Assembly (NCBI GenBank): GCA_964531285.1
Contig: CAZHDI010000152.1
Coordinates: forward strand, 1 to 5,600
Direction of reading: 5' to 3'
Length of the DNA stretch: 5,600 bases
Source of the DNA: CAZHDI01 sp964531285
Lineage (GTDB): Bacteria > Pseudomonadota > Alphaproteobacteria > JAJFIK01
The position numbers and the translations under genes were made by a program. Shown here piece by piece: positions 1 to 5,517 of this stretch. Positions within the stretch are counted from its first letter, which is position 1, and every line of letters starts with the position of its first letter. The notes under the pieces were generated by a model that saw only the letters and a list, made by a program, of their open reading frames with translations, was not told the DNA's origin and did not search any database.

Positions 1-465
1 ATGTTCCGCGATCATATTTCGGTTCCGACCATTCCCGCGCTGGCGCGGGCGCGCCGTCATCTGGACCGCTCGGGCCGCGCGGATGTGAGCCTGGTGATCA
101 CCGGCGGGCTGCGCACACCGATGGATTTCGCCAAGGCTCTCGCCCTGGGCGCCGATGCGGTCGCGGTCTCGAACGCGGCGATCCAGGCCATCGGCTGTCT
201 GGCCATGCGCGCCTGCAACACCAACAATTGTCCGGTCGGCATCACATCGATGAAGGATCACCTGCGCGCGCGCATTCAGATCGAGGCGTCAGCCCGTCAG
301 CTCACGAATTTTCTGGAGGCGTCGGTCGAACTCATGCAGGTGATGGCGCGCGCTTGCGGTCATCGCTCCTTGAGCGCCTTTTCGCCGGACGATCTGATCA
401 CGTGGAAAGAAGAGATGGCGCGCCTCGCCGGGGTGGCCTATGGCGGCGTTGCCGGACGGTCATAA
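1..465 (+). CDS. FMN-binding glutamate synthase family protein, C-terminal part (5' end outside window)
   Basis: This is the end of a glutamate synthase large-subunit-like protein. The family uses FMN and an Fe-S cluster to make glutamate from 2-oxoglutarate and glutamine-derived ammonia in the cytoplasm. Residues 33-39 (ITGGLRT) and 48-57 (ALGADAVAVS) are typical of the phosphate-binding end of the FMN TIM barrel. Cysteines 66, 72 and 77 form the C-x5-C-x4-C pattern that holds the 3Fe-4S cluster in GltB, followed by NNCPVGI. The protein stops at residue 154 of the visible part, soon after the barrel, with no GXGXG beta-helix domain. This fits the shorter stand-alone FMN glutamate synthase family better than full-length GltB. 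The ATG at position 1 falls inside a conserved barrel region and is almost certainly internal. The gene converges with the regulator at 481 with no clear terminator between. The family call is firm; the exact substrate is not shown. Confidence 0.95.
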   Translation: MFRDHISVPTIPALARARRHLDRSGRADVSLVITGGLRTPMDFAKALALGADAVAVSNAAIQAIGCLAMRACNTNNCPVGITSMKDHLRARIQIEASARQLTNFLEASVELMQVMARACGHRSLSAFSPDDLITWKEEMARLAGVAYGGVAGRS

Positions 466-480
466 CGGCGCGCCGCGGCC

Positions 481-1197
481 TTATATCCGCTGGGCCGCCA
501 CGGTGGCCAGCCGGCGGCCGGTCATGAATTGATCGGCATCGTTCGAGGCCGCGGGTTGCGGTCCGCAAAGGGCATAGACCGCCTTGGGGCCGCCGGTGAT
601 GGCCAGACACGGCATCCAGGACGCCGGCATTTCACCGAGCTGCGGGGTTTCGCCCGGCGCATGGAAATGCACCCGGCGGACGGTCGAGTCGAGCACAACC
701 CGGCGCACGTGGCGTTGCCCGGACGCCATGGTCAGCAGACAGATTCGCCCGTCATAGGTTTCCAGCGGTGCCGGCGCCGCGTCCTCGAAATAGAAGGTCG
801 CGTCGCCGAAAAAATCGGTCTTGTCGAGCGTCTGCCTACGGATGGCCAGGATCCGCTCCGGATCGCAGCCGCGCGGGACGGGGACGGACATCGCGTCCGG
901 CATGCCGGGATGGCGCGGATCGTTCACCACGTCCTGTACGGACCAGCTGGTCGTCAAAAAACCGGACACCGCGATGCTCCGGGTCGGGGCGATCAGATCC
1001 AGCACATGGCAGCCCAGCGCCCGGCTCAAACGCTCCAGCCAATCCAGTGTTAGCCGGCGGTCGCCGTTCTCCAGCTTCATGATCTGCGCGGCCGTGGTGC
1101 CGGCGCCCTGGGCGGTCTGGGCGAGCGTCATCCCGCGTTCCCGTCTGATCCGGCGGATGGTGCGCGGACAATCAAGGCGCAGAGGATCATTGTGCAT
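481..1197 (-). CDS. XRE-family helix-turn-helix regulator with degenerate LexA/S24-like C-terminal domain
   Basis: This is a 238-residue DNA-binding regulator. Residues 11-67 form an XRE/Cro-type helix-turn-helix: MTLAQTAQGAG, then TTAAQIMKLENGDRRLT with the usual K-x-E-x-G-x-R-x-L pattern, then a closing helix ending LGCHVLDLI. Residues 115-200 resemble the beta-rich S24 (LexA/CI C-terminal) fold: LAIRRQTL sits where VRGDSM is expected, GDATFYFE follows, and DGRICLLTMASGQRHVRRVV matches the strand carrying the catalytic lysine. By that reading the catalytic Ser is Thr123 and the Lys is Arg165, so self-cleavage is unlikely; the domain would serve dimerisation or ligand sensing. The alignment is by eye. 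The ATG start has a weak GAGAG (1207-1211) nine bases upstream. The target is unknown. A repressor of its own promoter in 1198-1520 would be typical but is inference. The product ends 15 bases from the convergent glutamate synthase gene. Confidence 0.88.
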   Translation of the reverse strand: MHNDPLRLDCPRTIRRIRRERGMTLAQTAQGAGTTAAQIMKLENGDRRLTLDWLERLSRALGCHVLDLIAPTRSIAVSGFLTTSWSVQDVVNDPRHPGMPDAMSVPVPRGCDPERILAIRRQTLDKTDFFGDATFYFEDAAPAPLETYDGRICLLTMASGQRHVRRVVLDSTVRRVHFHAPGETPQLGEMPASWMPCLAITGGPKAVYALCGPQPAASNDADQFMTGRRLATVAAQRI

Positions 1198-1520
1198 CGC
1201 GATGTACTCTCAATCGTCACACGCGGCGGCGCGCGGAGATGACCAATCTGAAAGACGGCCAGCGCGTCGCCTTGTCTTCGACTATGACCGCGTGGGCGCC
1301 GGGAGCGAGTGACCACGGTCACGGGCTTCGGAGCCTTAATCTCCGGGCTGGCTCAATCTGTGACAGGCGCAGCACGCGGGCGCGGCAGGGCACGCACCAT
1401 AGCGAATCTTGGTCATTCATCTCAAACCCTTATGACGTGCAGCTTCTGTTGCGCCGGGCCCGCGTCAGGCGATAGGATCAAATCCCAGGAGACACGCGCG
1501 TTTTCGGGGGCGAGCGGGCA
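1198..1520. other. Gene-poor intergenic region between the XRE regulator and the 97-residue ORF
   Basis: These 323 bases lie between two divergently transcribed genes, so both promoters should be here. I see no strong sigma70 match for either. A weak plus-strand candidate is TTGGTC (1409-1414), 16 bases, TATGAC (1431-1436). The stretch carries a perfect inverted repeat at 1309-1322 and a small hairpin with arms 1329-1333 (CGGAG) and 1341-1345 (CTCCG). TGACC or its complement recurs at 1240-1244, 1285-1289, 1310-1314, 1317-1321 and 1411-1415. Short open frames here have no recognisable protein character. No tRNA or known riboswitch is visible. Confidence 0.6.
1309..1322. promoter_or_regulatory. 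Perfect inverted repeat GTGACC-AC-GGTCAC, possible operator
   Basis: Two six-base arms are separated by two bases, giving a 14-base dyad. It lies about 110 bases upstream of the XRE regulator start and about 200 bases upstream of the small plus-strand gene. The size and symmetry suit a dimeric helix-turn-helix protein, and the neighbouring XRE protein is the obvious candidate. That link is inference. The position is rather far from either start, so it might instead serve an unrelated regulator or be chance in GC-rich DNA. Confidence 0.35.
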
Positions 1521-1814
1521 ATGAAAATCTGGTACGAAATCGACGATGCGCTGGCCGAAGCCATCGACGATCAGGAAGCGCAGTTCCATGCGGACTGCCG
1601 TTTCGAAGTGTGGGAATGGTGCACGCTCGGCTCATGCAGCGAAGCCAGCCTTGTCGGGCGGTTTCCCAACCATCGGCTGGCCGAAAGCGTGGCCACCAGT
1701 CTGAACGATCAGGTCAAGCAAACCGGCCGCGGCGCCTTTTATCCGCGCGATATGCGCCAGGCGGCTTATGACCTGTTCCACGCCGCCGATCTCGACACCA
1801 GCACCGTTCATTAA
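1521..1814 (+). CDS. Hypothetical protein, 97 residues
   Basis: I do not recognise this protein. It is small, soluble-looking and acidic at its N-terminus (MKIWYEIDDALAEAIDDQEA), with no signal peptide or membrane segment. Aromatic residues are frequent in the first third (W4, Y5, F22, F28, W31, W33). Cysteines 26, 34 and 39 are grouped (C-x7-C-x4-C), which could bind metal or be incidental. The second half looks helical and ends with an aspartate-rich tail. Evidence that it is real: protein-like composition, a purine-rich GGGGGCGAG (1506-1514) six bases before the ATG, and an intrinsic terminator starting nine bases after the stop codon. It stands alone, divergent from the XRE regulator and convergent with the beta-barrel-like gene. 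It could be regulated by the XRE protein, but nothing in the sequence proves it. Confidence 0.68.
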   Translation: MKIWYEIDDALAEAIDDQEAQFHADCRFEVWEWCTLGSCSEASLVGRFPNHRLAESVATSLNDQVKQTGRGAFYPRDMRQAAYDLFHAADLDTSTVH

Positions 1815-1822
1815 GGAGCGGT

Positions 1823-1855
1823 GCAGGGCGACACGCCGGCGCGCTCTGCTTTTTT
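1823..1855 (+). terminator. Rho-independent terminator of the 97-residue gene
   Basis: GCAGGGCG (1823-1830) pairs with CGCTCTGC (1842-1849) as an eight-base stem with one G-U pair and an 11-base loop. Six T residues (1850-1855) follow directly. It begins nine bases after the stop codon of the plus-strand gene. On the opposite strand the stem is not followed by a T run, so it acts in the plus direction only; I see no comparable terminator for the convergent minus-strand gene. Confidence 0.8.
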
Positions 1856-1901
1856 CAAAACCATAGGGACCGGGAGCGGCGGCGAAGGGGCTCGGCGCGC
1901 C

Positions 1902-2666
1902 TTAGAACTTGCCGATCAAGGTGAACGACACCGTGGATTCCGGACCGATTTGGCCCGGCATCAGCGTTTCATCACGCAGTTCGTAGGTGTAGTTCACCGA
2001 ACCGGCAAAGAACGGCAGGAACTGCCATGTGGCGATGACGCTGGCTTCCGCGTCGCCCGGCAGACCGTCCATGGACTGAAGATCGAGGCCGGGGCTGGCC
2101 AGCACGCCTTCCGCGCTCATCGCGAAGTTGGGTGTGATGTAATAGGTCACGCCGCCGCCGAGGGTCTCCTCGAACATGGGCTGAAGGATCGCGAGTTCCT
2201 GGGTCTCGGCCAGACGGCGCCCGACCGTGGTCGACAGTGAAAAGCTCTCGCTCAGCCGCCAGTTCAACGTCGCATCGCCGATCACACCCGCGGCGGGCTT
2301 GAGCCCCGCGATCATCGTGTCCTGTTCGATATGATCGAGGGTGAGGAACCCGGACAGGCTGCTGTCGCCAATGCTGAACGTGACGTCCGACGCACGGCTG
2401 AGGACGAACCGGCTGAACTCGTCTTCCGGCAGGGCCGGCGCCGTCGGCGTTTCGACCGCCTTGAGATCCTCGGCGAAATTGAAGCCCGGCAACTCGAAGG
2501 CCAGCGCCTCGTCTCCGGACGCGAGATCCGAGGAGGCCACGGCATCCGCATAAGCCGGCGTCCAGGCCCCGAGGCTTAACAGGGCCGCACAGACAAACGC
2601 ACGCAGCGCAAATGCGCCGCGCGGTGCCTCGCTGTACAGCTTATGATCAGCCGGTCCCGAACCCAC
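1902..2666 (-). CDS. Secreted, probable outer-membrane beta-barrel protein of unknown function
   Basis: This 254-residue protein is predicted to be exported. Residues 1-22 form an unusually long n-region, residues 23-36 a hydrophobic core (AFVCAALLSLGAW), and AYA at 38-40 is a good signal peptidase I site. C26 lies inside the hydrophobic core and does not make a lipobox. The mature part starts with an acidic, proline-containing stretch (41-85). From about residue 93 onward it shows alternating strands rich in Thr, Ser, Tyr and Phe (for example GGVTYYITPNFAMSAEGVLA and AGSVNYTYEL), and it ends in SFTLIGKF. A terminal Phe after alternating hydrophobics is the usual signal for BAM-assembled outer-membrane proteins. 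About ten strands would fit, but I counted by eye. I do not recognise a named family. The GTG start is supported by GGGAGAG at 2671-2677 and by an upstream promoter. No partner gene is adjacent. Confidence 0.78.
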   Translation of the reverse strand: MGSGPADHKLYSEAPRGAFALRAFVCAALLSLGAWTPAYADAVASSDLASGDEALAFELPGFNFAEDLKAVETPTAPALPEDEFSRFVLSRASDVTFSIGDSSLSGFLTLDHIEQDTMIAGLKPAAGVIGDATLNWRLSESFSLSTTVGRRLAETQELAILQPMFEETLGGGVTYYITPNFAMSAEGVLASPGLDLQSMDGLPGDAEASVIATWQFLPFFAGSVNYTYELRDETLMPGQIGPESTVSFTLIGKF

Positions 2667-2670
2667 GGAT

Positions 2671-2677
2671 CTCTCCC
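2671..2677 (-). promoter_or_regulatory. Ribosome binding site GGGAGAG that decides the GTG start
   Basis: On the minus strand GGGAGAG is followed by ATCC and then GTG. The GGGAG core lies six bases from the start codon. This favours GTG at 2666 despite the long signal-peptide n-region it produces. Confidence 0.65.
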
Positions 2678-2691
2678 AATTCGATGGTCTG

Positions 2692-2720
2692 ATATTAGGC
2701 CCTCGGCCCTGGGCTCACAA
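2692..2720 (-). promoter_or_regulatory. Sigma70-type promoter for the beta-barrel-like gene
   Basis: Read on the minus strand, a -35 box TTGTGA (2715-2720) is followed by exactly 17 bases and a -10 box TAATAT (2692-2697). Transcription would start near 2685, giving a leader of roughly 18 bases that contains the ribosome binding site. The AT-rich patch at 2745-2758 lies farther upstream, around -60 to -73, slightly too far for a classical UP element. This is the best promoter match I found in the window. Confidence 0.62.
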
Positions 2721-2878
2721 GCGGCCCATGAGCAACACCGACCCTTAAAATTTAACAATCTGCGCGCACCCCTACCTGGGAGTGTGCCGCCTTGAGCCTG
2801 GGGAAGCGTGTCCGGGATGGCTAGGGCGCCCCTGCCGGCCGGTCATGCAGGGTTAAGGCCAGCCGGCGGCCACGCTCT

Positions 2879-2906
2879 ATGACAGATCCTCAAAACAGGC
2901 TACGCC
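2879..2906 (+). promoter_or_regulatory. Possible Caulobacter-type promoter for the MFS gene
   Basis: ATGACAG (2879-2885) resembles the -35 consensus TTGACGS at five of seven positions. After 13 bases comes GCTACGCC (2899-2906), which matches GCTANAWC at six of eight. This housekeeping pattern is known from Caulobacter. Transcription would start only a few bases before the ATG at 2914, leaving no room for a ribosome binding site; none is visible there. The match is partial and the call is tentative. Confidence 0.3.
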
Positions 2907-2913
2907 TAGCGCC

Positions 2914-4179
2914 ATGGGCCAGGTTTGTGATCACCGCGACACCGGGGAGACGGCGGGGCCGGCGCGGGTGACCACCCCGGCCGAGCGCCGGCGCGCATTC
3001 CGCATCCTGTTCCTGAGCCTGACCTGTCTGGGCATGGGCCAGACGGTGATCTTCTCGATCCTGCCGCCGATTTCCCGCGATCTGGGCATTTCCGAGTTTC
3101 AGGTCGGCGCGATTTTCATGGTCTCGGCCGTCTTTTGGCTGGTGATGAGCCCTTATTGGGGCCACCAGTCCGACAAATGGGGCCGCAAGCCGGTGATTCT
3201 GGTCGGGCTGGGCGGGTTCGCGGTCTCGACCCTGCTGTTCGCGGGCCTGATCGAGTGGGGACTGAGCGGGGCGATGGCCATGGGCCTGATCTATCCGCTG
3301 ATGATCGCCGCGCGCACCATCTACGGCACGCTGGGGCCGGGTGCCATGAGCGGCGGACAGGCCTATGTCGCCGACCGGACCGATCTGACCGAACGCACCT
3401 CGAAGCTCGCCGCCATGGGCGCGGCCTTCGTGCTCGGAACCACGATCGGACCGGGGCTTGTTGCGATCTTTTCCGGGTTCGGGCTCCTGGCGCCGCTCTA
3501 TGTGGCGGCGGGGCTGGGCGGGTTCGGGTTTCTGGCCGTTTGGCTTTATCTGCCCGAACGCAGCGAGCCGATGGACCGGCCCCGCGCGTCCCTGTCGCCC
3601 GGCTTTTTCTTCGATCCCCGGATCCGCGCCGCCGTGCTGATCTCGGTCGCGCTTGCGGCGGCCCATGCGATCCCGGTGCAGACCATCGTCTTTTTCATGC
3701 TCGATGTGCTGGCCAAGGACGCCAAACTCGCCGCGCAACTGGGCGGCGTGGTGCTGATGGTCTCCAGCGTGGCGGTGCTGGTCGTCCAGCTGGTGATCCT
3801 GCCGCGTCTGCCGCTGTCGGGCACCGGCCTGATGACCCTGGGCGCGGGGCTGGCGTCGGCCGGGTTCGTCATCTTCCTGCTCGGAGCCTGGAATATCGGC
3901 TTTCCGGCAATCCTCGTCGCCGTGGTGATTCTCAATGCGGGGCATGGGCTGGCGCGCGCCGGCGCCGTGGGGTCGGCATCGCTCGCGGTCACGCCCGATG
4001 AGCAGGGCGCGGTCGCGGGCGTCATGGGCGCGACCGGCGGGGCGGGCTTTATCGTCGCCCCGCTTCTGGGCATGCCGCTTTACACGGTCTCGCCCTTTGC
4101 GCCCTACGCGCTGAGCCTGGTGTTCTGCGCCGGTGTGGTGATCTGGCTGTGGCTCAACCCCGCCAGAGCCGGGGACTGA
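2914..4179 (+). CDS. MFS transporter, DHA1/TetA-like drug:H+ antiporter type
   Basis: This is a 421-residue inner-membrane secondary transporter with about 12 hydrophobic segments, the first at residues 30-52 and the last near 394-414, and a soluble loop around 213-236 between the two halves. Motif A lies between helices 2 and 3: G83, D87, G90, R91, K92 in YWGHQSDKWGRKPV. Residues 147-156 (GGQAYVADRT) and the helix-5 motif C region (G175, G179, P180, G181) resemble TetA and related drug/proton antiporters. Proton-driven export of a small molecule is therefore likely, but the substrate cannot be read from sequence, and tetracycline resistance should not be assumed. The start is uncertain. The ATG at 2914 gives 29 residues before helix 1 and has no ribosome binding site. 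A GTG at 2968 (MTTPAERRRAFR) gives a more typical N-terminus but also lacks a well-spaced site; GGGGAG ends 18 bases before it. It is divergent from the beta-barrel gene and convergent with the transglycosylase. Confidence 0.93.
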   Translation: MGQVCDHRDTGETAGPARVTTPAERRRAFRILFLSLTCLGMGQTVIFSILPPISRDLGISEFQVGAIFMVSAVFWLVMSPYWGHQSDKWGRKPVILVGLGGFAVSTLLFAGLIEWGLSGAMAMGLIYPLMIAARTIYGTLGPGAMSGGQAYVADRTDLTERTSKLAAMGAAFVLGTTIGPGLVAIFSGFGLLAPLYVAAGLGGFGFLAVWLYLPERSEPMDRPRASLSPGFFFDPRIRAAVLISVALAAAHAIPVQTIVFFMLDVLAKDAKLAAQLGGVVLMVSSVAVLVVQLVILPRLPLSGTGLMTLGAGLASAGFVIFLLGAWNIGFPAILVAVVILNAGHGLARAGAVGSASLAVTPDEQGAVAGVMGATGGAGFIVAPLLGMPLYTVSPFAPYALSLVFCAGVVIWLWLNPARAGD

Positions 4180-4189
4180 AAGCCGCCGC

Positions 4190-4615
4190 TCACCCGCCGC
4201 TGCGCGCGCTGTTACGCAGCGCCTCGAGCATGGCCGAGGAGGCGAACCCGTCCGCCGGCAGACCATTGTCCCGCTGGAACGCCCGCAGCGCCCGTTTGGT
4301 GTTGGCGCCGATAATCCCGTCCGGCGTGCCCGCGCCGTAACCGGCCCGGTTCAGAAGACCCTGAAGCTCATAGCGCTCATCGCGCTTCAGGAGTTTCAGA
4401 TGGCGCGGCCAAGCGGCGGCGACGCTCGGGCGGCCCACGAACCGGTCGCTCAGCATGCCGATGGCCAGGGCATAGGACGTGGCCTGATTATAGCGCATGA
4501 TCACGTCGAAATTCTTGTAGGTGAGAAAGGCCGGACCGGTATAGCCCGCCGGGATGAGGATCTCGCCGGTGATCTCCGCGGCCGGCAGGGCCGCGCCGCC
4601 CGGCTTGGTGACGCC
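4190..4615 (-). pseudogene. C-terminal fragment of the transglycosylase with a PG_binding_1 domain
   Basis: This is the part after the TAG, which would often be annotated alone as a peptidoglycan-binding protein. It starts GVTKPGGAALPAAEITGEIL, the usual continuation of an MltB catalytic domain, and ends in a three-helix peptidoglycan-binding domain with ELQGLLNRAGYGAGTPDGIIG, then TKRALRAFQRDNGLPADG. A GTG at 4502-4504 could in principle restart translation, but no good ribosome binding site precedes it and the product would have no signal peptide. It is best read as the lost tail of the upstream part, not as a gene of its own. Confidence 0.8.
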
Positions 4616-4618
4616 CTA
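4616..4618 (-). other. In-frame amber codon (TAG) inside the transglycosylase
   Basis: On the minus strand the codons read TTC TGG CGC GGT TAG GGC GTC ACC. MltB relatives, from memory, carry a W-x-x-[L]-G-V pattern here, so leucine is the expected residue, and TTG to TAG would be a single base change. TGG (Trp) to TAG is the other simple possibility. The reading frame is the same on both sides, so no insertion or deletion is needed. Confidence 0.9.
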
Positions 4619-5462
4619 ACCGCGCCAGAACGACAACGGGCGCTCGGACCCGGCCAGGCTGAGGTCGAACCCGGCGGGCAGAACCACCTCGCGGCCCCAG
4701 ATGTAGTCCTCCTGCCAGCGATGGCTTTTGAGGTAATTGGCGGTCGAGGCCAGCGCATCGGCGATCGTGCCCCAGATATCGCGCCGCCCGTCGCCGTCCC
4801 AATCGACCGCATAGGCCAGGAACGTGGACGGAATGAATTGGGTATGCCCCATGGCCCCGGCCCAGGAGCCTTTGAGCCCGGCGCGGGTGGTGTCGCCGGC
4901 CTGAAGGATCTTGAGCGCCGCGAGGAGTTCGCGCTCGCCGAATTTCTGGCGCCGGCCCTGATAGGCCAGCGTCGCCAGCGAGGCGATCACATCGTCCGAG
5001 CCCAGAATGGCGCCGTAGCTCGACTCAAGCCCCCACACCGCGACGATCACCTCGGCGGGAACGCCGTAGCGCGCCTCGATGCGCGACAGCAGCGCGCCAT
5101 GCTGGGCCAGCTTGGCCTTGCCGTTGGCGACCCGGGTGTCGGACACCGCGCTGTCGAGATAGGACCAGATGGGCCGCACGAATTCCGGCTGGCTGCGGTT
5201 GCGCTCGATGGCCTTGGCGGTCGGCTCGACGCCGTCGAACGCCATGTCGAACACATCGGCGCGGATGCCCTCGCGGATCGCCTTGGCGCGAAACCGGGCG
5301 CGCCAGTCCTCAAAGCCCGGCGGAATGACAACCGCGTCGGCGGCCGGCGCGCTCGCGCGGGCCTGGGGCACGGCGAGCGGCGTCAGCGCGCTCAAAGCGA
5401 CAAGCCCGGCCCCAAAAAGCCACCCGTGGAAAGACTGCAATGTGAGACGCGCGCGCATGGAT

Positions 5463-5467
5463 CCTCC
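5463..5467 (-). promoter_or_regulatory. Ribosome binding site GGAGG of the transglycosylase
   Basis: GGAGG is followed by ATCC and ATG on the minus strand. The spacing is short, but this is the strongest Shine-Dalgarno core in the window. It fixes the start at 5458, directly before a clean signal peptide, and argues against the ATG at 5551. Confidence 0.65.
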
Positions 5468-5488
5468 GCCAGCCAGGATGTGTGACGT

Positions 5489-5517
5489 GGTCTTATGACC
5501 GATTCCCGGGACGGAAT
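5489..5517. promoter_or_regulatory. Two adjacent inverted repeats upstream of the transglycosylase
   Basis: GGTC-TTAT-GACC (5489-5500) is a perfect dyad with four-base arms. Two bases further, ATTCC (5502-5506) and GGAAT (5513-5517) form a second dyad with a six-base centre. Both lie 31-59 bases upstream of the start codon, where promoter and operator elements are expected. CATAAG within the first dyad could serve as a -10 box, but I see no good -35 partner. The arms are short, so chance is possible. Confidence 0.3.

Larger units (their letters stand above)
4190..5458 (-). pseudogene. Lytic murein transglycosylase, MltB/SLT_2 family, interrupted by an in-frame TAG
   Basis: The family cleaves the MurNAc-GlcNAc bond of peptidoglycan in the periplasm, leaving 1,6-anhydro ends. 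Numbering from the ATG at 5456-5458, residues 1-37 are a signal peptide (charged start, hydrophobic 12-30, ARASA cleavage region). The catalytic SLT_2 domain follows: WGLESSYG carries the catalytic Glu145, and GSWAGAMGHTQFIPSTF (197-213) is the family's substrate-groove signature. Codon 281 is TAG. Beyond it the same frame continues without another stop through a typical MltB segment (MRYNQATSYALAIGMLSDR) and a C-terminal peptidoglycan-binding domain (about 359-415), for 422 codons including the TAG, a normal family length. Ending at the TAG gives 280 residues and loses the end of the catalytic fold, so activity is doubtful. The start is chosen for GGAGG (5463-5467) four bases upstream and for the signal peptide; an upstream ATG at 5551 is less likely. 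The family call is firm; whether the gene is truly dead is not. Confidence 0.9.

Noticed and set aside
466..475. CGGCGCGCCG palindrome between the convergent glutamate synthase and XRE genes, considered as a bidirectional terminator
   Set aside because: It has no loop to form a stable hairpin and no T run; such palindromes are common in GC-rich DNA.
529..1053. 174-codon plus-strand frame over the XRE regulator
   Set aside because: Mirror frame of a gene with a clear helix-turn-helix; its Arg/Gly/His-rich product has no protein family character.
1239..1475. 78-codon plus-strand frame in the intergenic region
   Set aside because: No ribosome binding site of note and no protein-like pattern; it is best read as non-coding.
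1471..1489. GGATCAAATCC resembling a tRNA T-loop
   Set aside because: The stem around it does not pair as a T-arm and no anticodon arm or acceptor stem fits upstream.
1821..2240. 139-codon plus-strand frame after the 97-residue gene
   Set aside because: It runs through the terminator and antisense to the beta-barrel-like gene, and its composition is that of a mirror frame.
2745..2755. TTAA pair considered as a CtrA site
   Set aside because: CtrA sites have TTAA boxes seven bases apart; here the spacing is three.
2830..2867. Competing small hairpins (CCCTGC/GCAGGG at 2830-2852 and GCCGGC/GCCGGC at 2834-2867), considered as a riboswitch or attenuator
   Set aside because: The stems are six bases, GC-rich and probably upstream of the transcript start. 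No conserved riboswitch core is visible.
4198..4221. Seven-base stem CGCTGCG/CGCAGCG just past the MFS stop, considered as a terminator
   Set aside because: No T run follows on either strand and it lies inside the transglycosylase coding sequence.
2890..4266. 458-codon open frame antisense to the MFS gene
   Set aside because: Its product is full of Arg, Gln, His, Gly and Asp with no domain, the usual mirror image of a GC-rich membrane-protein gene. The sense strand carries clear MFS motifs.
4400..5485. 361-codon open frame antisense to the transglycosylase
   Set aside because: Low-complexity Arg/Ala/Gly-rich product without a recognisable fold. The opposite strand carries the catalytic and substrate-groove motifs of MltB.
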